From positions 59,318-123,317 of the forward strand of contig NZ_AKJZ01000009.1 in NCBI RefSeq assembly GCF_000282055.1: 64,000 bases of DNA, given 5' to 3'. This DNA comes from Flavobacterium sp. CF136 (lineage in GTDB: Bacteria; Bacteroidota; Bacteroidia; Flavobacteriales; Flavobacteriaceae). The translations under genes and the position numbers were made by a program. Every line of letters begins with the position of its first letter. Position 1 is the first letter of the stretch. Below the pieces are notes generated by a model. It had not been told where the DNA came from. It saw only the letters and a list, made by a program, of their open reading frames with translations, and did not search any database. Shown here in pieces: positions 57,701 to 64,000 of this stretch.

Positions 57701-58618
57701 TTAAAGCATAAGAATAATAATGTAGTTAATTCAACCCATCCTGCTTTAAGGTATAAATACAACGGTAAAGAACTACAAGATGAATTGGGACTTAACTTCT
57801 ATGACTACGGAGCAAGAAATTATGACCCTGCGTTAGGGCGTTGGATGAATATGGATCCTTTGGCAGAAAAAATGAGAAGACATAGTCCTTATAATTATGC
57901 ATTTAACAACCCTATAAGATTTATTGATCCAGATGGAATGGCTCCTGACTGGCATAGAGATGGAGCGGGTGCTTTAGTCGCTGATGCAGGAGATACCGCT
58001 GAAACTCTAGCGCAATACACTGGATCGTCAGTACAAGAGGCAAGAGCAGAATTTAATCATAATAATTATCGTTATGAGAGTGTCATGTCCGGAGGAGAAA
58101 CATTTAACAATTCTGAAAAACATGTTTCTTCTGGAGATTATGGAACAGATAAGGACTTCGGGCATGCGGTCGCTTTTGCTGGTATAGTAGCTTTGCCTAT
58201 ATTAGGAGGGGTGGAAGCAATAAGTTTTGGTGTACCAACTGCAGGGGAAGCTTTATTTGGAGTAGTTTCAAATACAGTATCACAAGGAATCGCAAATGGA
58301 GGTGATTTTACGCAAGTTAATACAATTGAAGCTGCTGCATCAGCGTTTCCTGGTGTAGGTCCAACTTTAATAGGAGAAAGTTTTAGTTTATCTGTTGAAG
58401 ATATTAATAATTCAAATTATACACCGTCAATACCAACAAGTTTTGAGCAAGCTGCTGTTCAAATTGGAGGTGGATTAATAAGTAATAGTTTTGGTAATCA
58501 AATTGATGCAAATTCTATTTTTGCTAAAGGTGTCGCAAAAACTTATGGGGAAACTGCAAAATTTTCGGTAGAGACCGCTTCAAATGTTGCACCAAATTTA
58601 TTACCTAAGAAAAAATAA
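54749..58618 (+). CDS. RHS-repeat protein with DUF6443 and variable C-terminal toxin
   Basis: This 1289-residue secreted protein has a signal peptide (to about residue 20). A DUF6443 region follows (NITYFDGLGRPVQQVAHQQS, about 48-70), then many YD repeats (YDALNRFKTA, YDKGNKLIKV). The RHS core covers about 990-1065, ending with LGLNFYDYGARNYDPALGRW and IDPDGM. After that a C-terminal module of about 220 residues begins with GDTAETLAQYTGSS, a LysM-like segment, and continues with glycine-rich hydrophobic stretches. No known toxin motif is recognised there, so the effector may be new. The next gene probably encodes its immunity protein. Confidence 0.87.
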   Translation: MKKIVNLLLVLFPIVAISQTITQNYIKTTTYKVPTQTAISAPTITQANQNITYFDGLGRPVQQVAHQQSGTGKDIVTPVEYDAFGRQVKDYLPYVPTAAASLDYKTTALTEVGTFYNTVKYENTTNPFSQKEFEASPLNRVLKQAAPGEDWKLGNGHEIRFDYQTNTDTDKVRRFGVSFIAGNTENPYLEDQGVYDPSQLYKTVTKDENWQVNQAYYPFYLDDHTTQEFKDKEGHIVLKRTFDANKWHDTYYVYDDYGNLTYVLPPKTATYSNLGQQFQNQEIFLDSSNDVNFFTYDTYYTEIDMYESNGKLECSLYAENVFDDPLKDGKIADLNFNVDLPNMLLGDIMMYNIKEELAVAGTAYIRNGDLYFDSTGINVFTDRGTNTLHAHFSINLGDYQNNFTVPSLERQTFNDLIYQYRYDKRNRPVEKKLPGKDWEYIVYDKLDRPVLTQDANLRGSQKWLFTKYDAFGRVAYTGMIRNVTYLSRIDMQNYFDTQNNVADKMYESKITSGTGYDNTYYTNANFPNTGIEIYTVNYYDDYNFDTNGSTPVSPVVNTKGLTTGNKVRILDTTNWTTNVTGYDAKGRVIYSYSKNDYLGTTSTVSSELNFIGQTLKNTSTHLRNSVTTTIVDIFTYDGAGRLTKQTQSINGTATPEVIAENVYDELGQLIQKNVGGRTTQNRLQTIDYTYNIRGWLKGINDSDSNYLTISMGSGDLFGFQIHYNKPTFGGKALYNGNISQTFWKTDANLKSYTYRYDALNRFKTAKYSQNNDFYNYKFNETINNYDRNGNILSFFRYMERPDFTSLSIPIDDLTYTYDKGNKLIKVDDGYKSSTYGAEGFKDGTNTGNDYIYDANGNMTRDYNKGIGTSSTDGITYNHLNLPVKITFGTGTIDYVYDATGVKQRKIVSTGITTDYAEGFQYENNVLKFFPQPEGFVEYNSGIFSYIYQYKDHLGNVRLSYGDSNNDGTITASEILEENNYYPFGLKHKNNNVVNSTHPALRYKYNGKELQDELGLNFYDYGARNYDPALGRWMNMDPLAEKMRRHSPYNYAFNNPIRFIDPDGMAPDWHRDGAGALVADAGDTAETLAQYTGSSVQEARAEFNHNNYRYESVMSGGETFNNSEKHVSSGDYGTDKDFGHAVAFAGIVALPILGGVEAISFGVPTAGEALFGVVSNTVSQGIANGGDFTQVNTIEAAASAFPGVGPTLIGESFSLSVEDINNSNYTPSIPTSFEQAAVQIGGGLISNSFGNQIDANSIFAKGVAKTYGETAKFSVETASNVAPNLLPKKK

Positions 58619-58639
58619 AAAAGTATTTAAATTTAATAT

Positions 58640-59002
58640 ATGCAAAATTTTTATAAATCTATTCTAGTGTTAATGATTTTAGGAGTTCTCTCAATGTTTG
58701 TAAAAGGATATCTTAAGCAAAAAGAAATCAGGGAAAATCAAGAGCAAACTGTCTGTAAATTTGTATTATGTAAAGACTTTCCAAAAACAACTAAAAGCTT
58801 TTTTAAGTATAAAATTAATAATCAATGGTATAGAGAAGGTTATGGACGATGTCCAGACAATTATGATAAAAAAATTAACAAATATTTTAGGCTCTATTAT
58901 TCATCAAAGGATTTTAATAAAATTATTGTTGATTTTTCTCAAGAAATTATAGATACAACTGAAATTCTGAATGCAGGATTTTCTTCAAACGAATTAGAAT
59001 AA
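58640..59002 (+). CDS. Probable immunity protein, membrane-anchored
   Basis: This 120-residue protein has one N-terminal helix (about 6-26) and a soluble part with CKFVLCKDFPKTTKSFFKYK and CPDNYDKKINKYFRLYYSSK. Its place 21 bases after the RHS gene suggests it is the cognate immunity factor. No family is assigned with certainty, although similar small proteins recur in Bacteroidetes RHS loci. Confidence 0.6.
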   Translation: MQNFYKSILVLMILGVLSMFVKGYLKQKEIRENQEQTVCKFVLCKDFPKTTKSFFKYKINNQWYREGYGRCPDNYDKKINKYFRLYYSSKDFNKIIVDFSQEIIDTTEILNAGFSSNELE

Positions 59003-59030
59003 TTATCTATAAAAAAATAAATACTGTAAA

Positions 59031-59429
59031 ATGAAAAAAATAATATTATTGTTTATCACTTTCTTGTGCATTCAAAATTCATTTTCCCAGATTTCAATTC
59101 CAGAAAATGATATTCAAAAAAGAACTTATAATAATGAAGAAGTTCAAGTAAAAGCCGAATTTCCCAATGGTGAAAGAAAGTTTAATGAATTTGTATTGGA
59201 AAACTTTAAGAATAAATTTCATAAAGATTTTCCAAATGCGGTTTTAGTTGGCTTCATTGTTGACATTGACGGATCAGTAAATGATATTGAAATTATTAGT
59301 GGAGCGAGTAATGCTACAGCAAAGAAAATAAAAAAAATTATAAAAACTTCACCTAAATGGTTACCTGGCGAGCATGAGGGTTACCGTGTGAAAACAAAGG
59401 TAATAACTACCTTAAAATTGCACCTGTAA
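59031..59429 (+). CDS. TonB C-terminal-like domain protein
   Basis: This 132-residue protein has a signal peptide (ending FSQ, about residue 20). A TonB C-terminal-like domain (about 45-132) follows, with LVGFIVDIDGSVNDIEIISG and SPKWLPGEHEGYRVKTKV. It lacks the membrane anchor and proline-rich linker of TonB, so it is not an energy transducer by itself. It lies between the RHS immunity gene and the repeats, so it may be linked to the locus. Confidence 0.78.
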   Translation: MKKIILLFITFLCIQNSFSQISIPENDIQKRTYNNEEVQVKAEFPNGERKFNEFVLENFKNKFHKDFPNAVLVGFIVDIDGSVNDIEIISGASNATAKKIKKIIKTSPKWLPGEHEGYRVKTKVITTLKLHL

Positions 59430-59500
59430 TCTTTTGATAATGCATTAGATCTATTTACTAATAATTCAGGGTAGTGTTTCAGAGTTAGTGATACCCTATC

Positions 59501-59575
59501 TCTCGGATATGCTCAAGGATAGGGCGGAAATTCTTTCCGTGCCGACAAAGAAAATCGACAAAGAATAGAAAAAAA
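59501..59575 (+). repeat. 75-bp direct repeat, left copy
   Basis: This copy matches 62159-62233 at 70 of 75 positions. In one frame both encode SDMLKD and end VPxKKIDKE before a TAG. The two copies flank the orphan toxin/immunity cassettes between them. Confidence 0.85.
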
Positions 59576-59606
59576 CCGCCGCTCTGCGAAGAGTTCCCTA
59601 TGAAAA

Positions 59607-59834
59607 GCTGCGCAAATGTCTCTGACTTTGCGCAATTTTTTGTTTCTTAGAAATTGTAAACCTGATAAAAGTCTCCCGACTTTTTACGTTTAATTCTTAA
59701 TATTACTTTTATTTCTTTTACATTTAAGAAATTGCACCTAAGAAATTTAGTTTAAAAGTCGGAGACTTTATGAGGTTCCTGTTTTTAAATTATATTTGTT
59801 TAAAATTGCGCAAAGTCAGAGACATTTGCGCAGC
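59607..59834. repeat. Giant imperfect palindrome (228 bp)
   Basis: The outer arms 59607-59639 and 59802-59834 are perfect inverted copies of 33 bases. Each arm holds a smaller GCGCAAA/TTTGCGC palindrome. An inner pair (59677-59694 and 59753-59770) of AAAAGTCTCC type is inverted with one base gap, and the core TTCTTAA/TTAAGAA pairs too. The whole could fold into one long hairpin, like a MITE. No transposase is present. It ends just before the orphan toxin tail and seems to have cut it. Confidence 0.85.
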
Positions 59835-59837
59835 GTA

Positions 59838-59990
59838 GATAAAGATTTAAAATCAATCGGACCAGGTGTTCAGCAATTCAATGAATTTGAAGGAACAAAA
59901 ACGCAAGCCAGAATAGCAGAAAAGTCAAAAATAGTTAACTACTATATTCAAAATGGTCGTTTACCGCCAGGAAATAAAATGTTTAAATAA
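59838..59990 (+). pseudogene. Orphan RHS toxin C-terminal tail
   Basis: The frame open from 59796 gives 64 residues. Its first 13 derive from the palindrome; the rest reads DKDLKSIGPGVQQFNEFEGT, KTQARIAEKSKIVNYYIQNG and RLPPGNKMFK, which looks like the end of a polymorphic toxin. It has no start or core of its own and lies 8 bases before the next gene, an immunity-type protein. It is a displaced toxin tip, probably silent unless recombined into the RHS gene. Confidence 0.6.
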
Positions 59991-59998
59991 AAAAATAT

Positions 59999-60463
59999 AT
60001 GAAATTTAGCTTTGTATTAGAAATTGATTCTGAGGCTCAAGAGAAGAGTACTTTAATAAATACACTATCACAATCATTAGAAGATTATTTTAAAGATAAA
60101 GATTATGGAAATGATATAAAAACTTTTTATATTAGAATTACGTGTATAAAAACAAAACCTGGTTATGAGGCATGGTATAAACTGATTAAACCAAAATATA
60201 TAGATTACAGCAAAACCACATCCAAACTAACTGGTGAAATACTTGAAGTTTTTAACACATTTTCGTACAATATAAAAATTGATAATGAAGATTATGAAGA
60301 TTTTGTATATGCGAACCATGATGAAGGTAATCGGATTTTGGCTAATATGCTAATAAACTCATTATCAAACTTAGATAGTCTTCCAAAAAAAATTAAAAAT
60401 TTTGATAAAGAAACATTTAAAAATGATTTTAGATTATTTTTTGAAGATCGAGGATTAATTTAA
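59999..60463 (+). CDS. Probable immunity protein (Imm44-like)
   Basis: This 154-residue cytoplasmic protein has segments FSFVLEIDS, LEDYFKDKDYG and IYEVF/ILEVFNTFSYNIKID. The pattern resembles immunity proteins annotated as Imm44 in Bacteroidetes; I recall this only loosely. It follows an orphan toxin tail by 8 bases, the typical toxin-immunity order. Confidence 0.55.
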   Translation: MKFSFVLEIDSEAQEKSTLINTLSQSLEDYFKDKDYGNDIKTFYIRITCIKTKPGYEAWYKLIKPKYIDYSKTTSKLTGEILEVFNTFSYNIKIDNEDYEDFVYANHDEGNRILANMLINSLSNLDSLPKKIKNFDKETFKNDFRLFFEDRGLI

Positions 60464-60499
60464 GAAAAAAGGATGAGCGATTATGTTCATCCTTTTTTA
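60464..60499 (+). terminator. Rho-independent terminator
   Basis: An AAAAGGATGA/TTCATCCTTTT hairpin with seven Ts follows the immunity gene. Confidence 0.85.
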
Positions 60500-60552
60500 C
60501 ATATTTAATTTCTGGAACAGTTTTATTAGATATTTATCAAATAATTAAATAT

Positions 60553-60636
60553 ATCCGTCACAGATAAAAACGAAATTGATAGTGGATAGAATTAAATAAT
60601 GCAATATTAAATAATGGAGGTCAGCAATGGTCAAGG
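60553..60636 (+). pseudogene. Possible degraded toxin tail
   Basis: Short fragments in different frames read DKNEIDSG, then DRIK, then ELNNAILNNGGQQWSRH before a TAA at 60636. The order resembles the end of an RHS toxin broken by small frame changes. It lies just before the next immunity-like gene. The call rests on pattern alone. Confidence 0.3.
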
Positions 60637-60665
60637 CACTAAAATTATTAATTAATAAAAAAAAT

Positions 60666-61598
60666 ATGTTTTCATTTTTTAATAGAAGAAATACCAAGCC
60701 AGATATACCAAACTGGGCTAGTTTTTTTGAAAATTCAGAATATTCAATATTCATATACGAAATTGAAAATTATTTCAATAAGCTAAAGATTCAATTTGAA
60801 GTTTATGACGGAATTATAATAACAAGTCAAAACGAATTTGGTTTAACTAATTTAGGATTAAGCAATGTTGCTCAAATCTGCAAACAAGATCAACCTAAAA
60901 ATTATAAAGTGATAATAAAGGATCACTTTAATTCACTGATTGAAGCAAATAAATTTGAAATAGAATTTGAAAAAAAAGTAGACAACTTTGATGAAGTTAA
61001 AAAATATATTGGAGTAAGATTATATAACGAAGAATATGTTGATTATACGGGAAAAGAGTTTACAATCGGAAAAGAATTTGAAGGCGATATTTATTCTATG
61101 ATTGTATTTGATTTTCCTCATAGTATTTCAAGTATAAAGCCAGAGCAAATAAAAAACTGGGGAAAATCTATAGACGAACTTTTCGAAATTGGAATACAAA
61201 ATATTAAAGAAAAATATCCACTTACAATAACAAAAGAAGATTTTAATACGTTTGACATTTGGTTTGTAAATTCTGATCATTTTTTTACACCAAACATACT
61301 ATTTGATATAGAAAATCTCAAAAATCTTAGTGGTACTAATGGTTTATTGATTGGAATTCCTCATAGACATTCGGCTATAATATATCCAATTGAGAATTTA
61401 GAAATCGTAAAAGCGATGAATGGAATTTTTCCAGCAATTCATAATATGAACATTGAAGGGCCTGGTTCTCTTAGTAATAAAGTATTTTGGTATAAGGATG
61501 AAATTTTTACTGAAATTCCATATAAAATTCAAGATGGGAAATTGCAATTTTTTCCTCCAGAAAACTTTCTAAAAATGCTAAACGAACTAAATACTTAA
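60666..61598 (+). CDS. DUF1444-like protein, possible immunity gene
   Basis: This protein of about 310 residues begins MFSFFNRRNTKPD; an upstream ATG at 60627 is also possible and has GGAGG nearby. The C-terminal part (SIKPEQIKNWGKSIDELF, LIGIPHRHSAIIYPI) resembles DUF1444/YtpQ-like proteins. No signal peptide is present. It lies between toxin remnants in the RHS locus, so it may serve as an immunity protein. Its function is not established. Confidence 0.5.
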   Translation: MFSFFNRRNTKPDIPNWASFFENSEYSIFIYEIENYFNKLKIQFEVYDGIIITSQNEFGLTNLGLSNVAQICKQDQPKNYKVIIKDHFNSLIEANKFEIEFEKKVDNFDEVKKYIGVRLYNEEYVDYTGKEFTIGKEFEGDIYSMIVFDFPHSISSIKPEQIKNWGKSIDELFEIGIQNIKEKYPLTITKEDFNTFDIWFVNSDHFFTPNILFDIENLKNLSGTNGLLIGIPHRHSAIIYPIENLEIVKAMNGIFPAIHNMNIEGPGSLSNKVFWYKDEIFTEIPYKIQDGKLQFFPPENFLKMLNELNT

Positions 61599-61673
61599 AT
61601 AAATCACAGACTTAGGCACGTCTATAGGCGTACTGTAAGGCAGACTTAAGAACAAAGCTACGCAAAACTTATA

Positions 61674-62096
61674 ATGATGGACTACACAGATTTTTTAACA
61701 AATTGTTTTGGCGAATTAGAAAAATTGCAAGATAATTTAAATAAGTCTTATGATATTAATTCTTATACGAGTTGGGATTATGACCAGCCAAGCGGTATTA
61801 TAACTCTTTCGAAAGGTGATAAAATTATTAATTTTAGATATTATCAAGTTGGAACTTATTCAACAAAATTAGAAACCTGGAAATGGTCTTGGGACAATGA
61901 AAATACATCAAAAAATGTAGCCATTGATGCTGAAAAAATTAAAGGTTTTGGAATTGCAAATAAGTATGAGAATTTAATTAATGGAGAATTTACTTCGTAC
62001 GAAGAAATAGGGTGGGAATTATCGTCTATTTGCTGTAACTTAATTGGTGGTATAGGCGTATATAGAACCCGATCGCTCGGATATGCTCAAGGATAG
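61674..62096 (+). CDS. DUF6882-like immunity protein, 3' end replaced by repeat
   Basis: This 140-residue protein has TWKWSWDNEN, GFGIANKYENL and EEIGWELSSICCNLIGG, which fits the DUF6882 family often found in toxin-immunity loci. The family continues beyond GVYR, but here the sequence runs into the first 42-bp repeat and reads RSLGYAQG before TAG at 62094-62096. So the C-terminus has been cut. The start may be either ATG at 61674 or 61677. Confidence 0.6.
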   Translation: MMDYTDFLTNCFGELEKLQDNLNKSYDINSYTSWDYDQPSGIITLSKGDKIINFRYYQVGTYSTKLETWKWSWDNENTSKNVAIDAEKIKGFGIANKYENLINGEFTSYEEIGWELSSICCNLIGGIGVYRTRSLGYAQG

Positions 62097-62196
62097 CGCG
62101 GAAATTTTTCCCGATCGCTCGGATATGCTCAAGGATAGCGCGGAAATTTTTCCCGATCGCTCAGATATGCTCAAGGATAGCGCGGAAATTTTTTCC
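62071..62196 (+). repeat. Three 42-bp tandem repeats
   Basis: Copies lie at 62071-62112, 62113-62154 and 62155-62196; the first two are identical and the third differs at a few bases. Each is 14 codons long, and one frame stays open through all three with unit DRSDMLKDSAEIFP. The third copy leads into the right 75-bp direct repeat. Confidence 0.92.
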
Positions 62197-62233
62197 GTGC
62201 CGCCAAAGAAAATCGACAAAGAATAGAAAAAAA
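62159..62233 (+). repeat. 75-bp direct repeat, right copy
   Basis: This copy matches 59501-59575 at 70 of 75 positions and overlaps the third 42-bp unit. The pair encloses about 2.6 kb of toxin-tip and immunity genes and could recombine to excise it. Confidence 0.85.
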
Positions 62234-62262
62234 GAAACCCCGCAGATTGTGGGGTTTTCTAT
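62228..62262 (+). terminator. Rho-independent terminator
   Basis: An AAACCCCGCA/TGTGGGGTTT hairpin with a T-rich end closes the RHS region. Confidence 0.8.
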
Positions 62263-62278
62263 GTTTTTAAGCGATATT

Positions 62279-62483
62279 TTATTGAGCTAACTGCTGAATT
62301 TTCTTTTTGGTAATAAAGGCATCAATGAGTATTTTAAATTACAGATTTATCATTTTTCTGTATTTTTTCGATGGCTTTAAATTGGTTGAGTAGTTTTTTA
62401 TTAGTTAGAGAACTATCTGATAAATCGTCGGAACTTCCACTCATTAAAAAATCAGAAGACACACCAAGAGCATTAGAAAGTTA
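62279..62483 (-). pseudogene. Remnant of an XRE-family regulator
   Basis: On the minus strand a frame without start reads LSNALGVSSDFLMSGSSDDL, continues to KAIEKIQKNDKSVI and stops. A shifted frame then gives KILIDAFITKKKIQQLAQ and TAA at 62279-62281. Together these are the C-terminal half of a helix-turn-helix regulator of the kind common in Bacteroidetes. The DNA-binding half is missing and the rest is frameshifted. It starts exactly where the MepB gene ends. Confidence 0.75.
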
Positions 62484-62486
62484 AAT

Positions 62487-63035
62487 TTAAAATAATAAAC
62501 GACTCAGGTTATCAAGTAATTCTTTGGCTCTTAAGTCAATAGCTTCGTCTTTTGATATATCTAAAAAATAATCCAATTGCCAAAACTGTGTTTTTTGGGC
62601 TTGTTTACTGTTAGTTATGTCCCATGGAGCATACACTCTGGTAGCTCTTTTGCCTTCTTTGGTTTCAGTCGAAAAGATTCCTTTTTTTAATAATATCTCT
62701 TTTGGAAAAATAAATTGTCCAAAATTATTTTCTTTTCGAATGCTTATAATTACAAAATCTATTGCATCCGAAAAATCAAAAGGTTCAATAACTCCTGAGA
62801 TATTACGTTTCCACAAAGTAACAAATTGGCCCGTTTTGGTTGGGGTAATTTTTGCTTCCCTGTAACAAACCCATTTATCATTAATCTTAAAACGGTATGC
62901 ACTATAATCACCGCTTTCAGCTTCAGCTTCGGGAGCAGTACATTTTAAATTACAGCTGTCATAAACCAATTCTTTTGCCAGATTTAAATCATCAGGAATT
63001 GATTCTGAAGGATTCCACGTACTATCAATAATCAT
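62487..63035 (-). CDS. MepB family protein
   Basis: This 182-residue cytoplasmic protein has the MepB pattern: DYSAYRFKINDKWVCYREAK, TKTGQFVTLWKR, FGQFIFPKEILLKKGIFS, GKRATRVYAPWD and KTQFWQLDYF. MepB is encoded beside the MepA efflux pump in Staphylococcus, but its function is unknown. No MepA is near it here. It directly abuts an XRE regulator remnant. Confidence 0.87.
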   Translation of the reverse strand: MIIDSTWNPSESIPDDLNLAKELVYDSCNLKCTAPEAEAESGDYSAYRFKINDKWVCYREAKITPTKTGQFVTLWKRNISGVIEPFDFSDAIDFVIISIRKENNFGQFIFPKEILLKKGIFSTETKEGKRATRVYAPWDITNSKQAQKTQFWQLDYFLDISKDEAIDLRAKELLDNLSRLLF

Positions 63036-63079
63036 GTTTTGTTGTCTTTATTCGAAGTTTAAGAGCGTAAAGTTACCAC

Positions 63080-64000
63080 TTAAAACGAGACATTCAGTCC
63101 AAAATTAAAAGCCCATTGAAATTGATTGAAAGATTGGTTATTTAATGGATTGATGTAATAATTCATGCCAGGCTCAACAAAAATATGTGTTTTTTTGTAT
63201 ATGCGATATTGTAAAGTACTGCTAAGTAAGGAGCCATAAATAAAATCGTTGGCATCTGAATTAGAACCTATTGAAGTACCATTTAGATATAAATTATTTG
63301 AAATTAATTTACCGACAACTCCACCGGTATTTAAGCTGATACTGGTTTTGTTTCTGTTAAAAAGAGCATAAGAAACTTCCAGCGGTATTTCGATATATTT
63401 TAAACTTTGATCAATATTACCTGTTTGGAAATTATCGCTTTTCAAAGAATTTTTAGCATTCGTTGTAACAAATACGTAATTTGAATTATTTGTAATTTGA
63501 GAAACAGTAGTTACATTTTTAATCAAATAGTCACTTGAAGATAATAAACCTGATGTGTTGCTTGTATCCATATAGCTAACATCAGCAATGCTCTGTCCTA
63601 ATTCATTTATTTTTACACCGGAACTTACGGTCCATTTTTTATTTAGTTTGTAATTTGTTTTTACTCCGTATGCATTTGTCTGTTTAGACCCATTAACATT
63701 TCCCAAAGTCTTTTCTTTTTTGAGATTTTCAGAATTAGCAACTCCTGCAAAAACTTCCAAGGACCATTTTTCAGTACTTGGAACAACAGATTTAGGCTCT
63801 TCTTCTTTTTTAGATTTTCCTTCTGCAATAGTTTTTTCTAAATTTTGTAATACCGCCAGCTGAATAGAATCTTGTCCGGTCAGTAAGACGTCAGATTTTG
63901 AATTACTTGCAACAGCTTTATCTTTAATTAAGTTTTCCGGTGAACCGTTTTTTGAATCAATAACAACAGCTTTTCCTGTTGGTGAAACATCAGATTTTGT
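63080..64000 (-). CDS. Outer membrane beta-barrel protein, partial
   Basis: The frame runs off the window end without a start, so only the C-terminal part (over 305 residues) is seen. A hydrophilic Ser/Lys/Glu-rich linker (64000 to about 63770, with EGKSKKEEEPKS) precedes a beta-barrel region from WSLEVFAGVAN to FGLNVSF. The last residue is aromatic, as in outer-membrane barrels. Similar Bacteroidetes proteins have a single N-terminal membrane helix and occur beside ECF sigma factors. Confidence 0.75.
   Translation of the reverse strand, partial: TKSDVSPTGKAVVIDSKNGSPENLIKDKAVASNSKSDVLLTGQDSIQLAVLQNLEKTIAEGKSKKEEEPKSVVPSTEKWSLEVFAGVANSENLKKEKTLGNVNGSKQTNAYGVKTNYKLNKKWTVSSGVKINELGQSIADVSYMDTSNTSGLLSSSDYLIKNVTTVSQITNNSNYVFVTTNAKNSLKSDNFQTGNIDQSLKYIEIPLEVSYALFNRNKTSISLNTGGVVGKLISNNLYLNGTSIGSNSDANDFIYGSLLSSTLQYRIYKKTHIFVEPGMNYYINPLNNQSFNQFQWAFNFGLNVSF

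Noticed and set aside
59796..59837. Genuine start of a small gene at 59796
   Set aside because: The first 13 codons belong to the right arm of the palindrome, so the reading frame there is fortuitous.
62071..62196. CRISPR array
   Set aside because: The three 42-base units are directly adjacent with no unique spacers, and no cas genes are near.

Overview
This window is a low-GC chromosomal segment of a Bacteroidota bacterium, almost certainly a Flavobacterium or close relative. Evidence is the AT-rich sequence, promoters of the TTG-N19-TAnnTTTG type, several proteins with C-terminal type IX secretion (T9SS) sorting domains, TonB-dependent receptors, DUF4252/ECF-sigma modules, a 6S-Flavo-like RNA and RHS/YD-repeat proteins of the Bacteroidetes kind. 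I see no tRNA, rRNA, CRISPR array or complete insertion sequence.

Layout. Positions 1-10,850 hold envelope and housekeeping genes: an OmpA-like barrel, XerD, a PAS histidine kinase, RNase Y, a 6S RNA, ZapA with a coiled-coil partner, an M23 peptidase, a TonB receptor and a calcium-loop lipoprotein. Positions 10,900-27,000 hold a DUF2971 gene, an operon of phosphosugar mutase, YhcG-like nuclease and MsbA-like exporter, a glycosyltransferase, L31, a GlmU-like protein, an ABC-F ATPase, L34 and CarB. Positions 27,000-33,300 hold a T9SS NHL-repeat protein, small membrane proteins, an ECF sigma operon with paired DUF4252 genes, and an S41 protease.

Positions 33,380-45,120 form a vitamin B12 island. 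On the minus strand an adenosylcobalamin riboswitch precedes btuB, a BtuG-like surface lipoprotein and a T9SS surface protein. Upstream, in the same direction, lie cobU, a bluB-cobT fusion, cobS and a cobC-like phosphatase. On the plus strand lie btuF-btuC-btuD. Together they would capture corrinoids at the surface, import them, and rebuild the lower ligand and nucleotide loop.

Positions 45,100-51,300 hold a membrane protein, trmL, a pseudouridine synthase, and a very large T9SS-exported endonuclease/exonuclease/phosphatase protein. Positions 51,450-62,260 are an RHS polymorphic-toxin locus. It has a YD-repeat partner gene broken by a 22-bp tandem duplication, a full RHS protein with a variable C-terminus, probable immunity genes, an orphan toxin tail, a 228-bp giant palindrome, and 75-bp direct repeats flanking the cassette region. 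The window ends with an XRE-regulator remnant, a MepB-family gene and a partial outer-membrane barrel gene.

The most distinctive features are the RHS cassette region with its repeats and frame-switching duplication, the BluB-CobT fusion, and the small frameshifts near the 3' ends of otherwise normal genes (yhcG-like, TIGR02117-like, XRE remnant). The frameshifts could be real decay or sequencing error.
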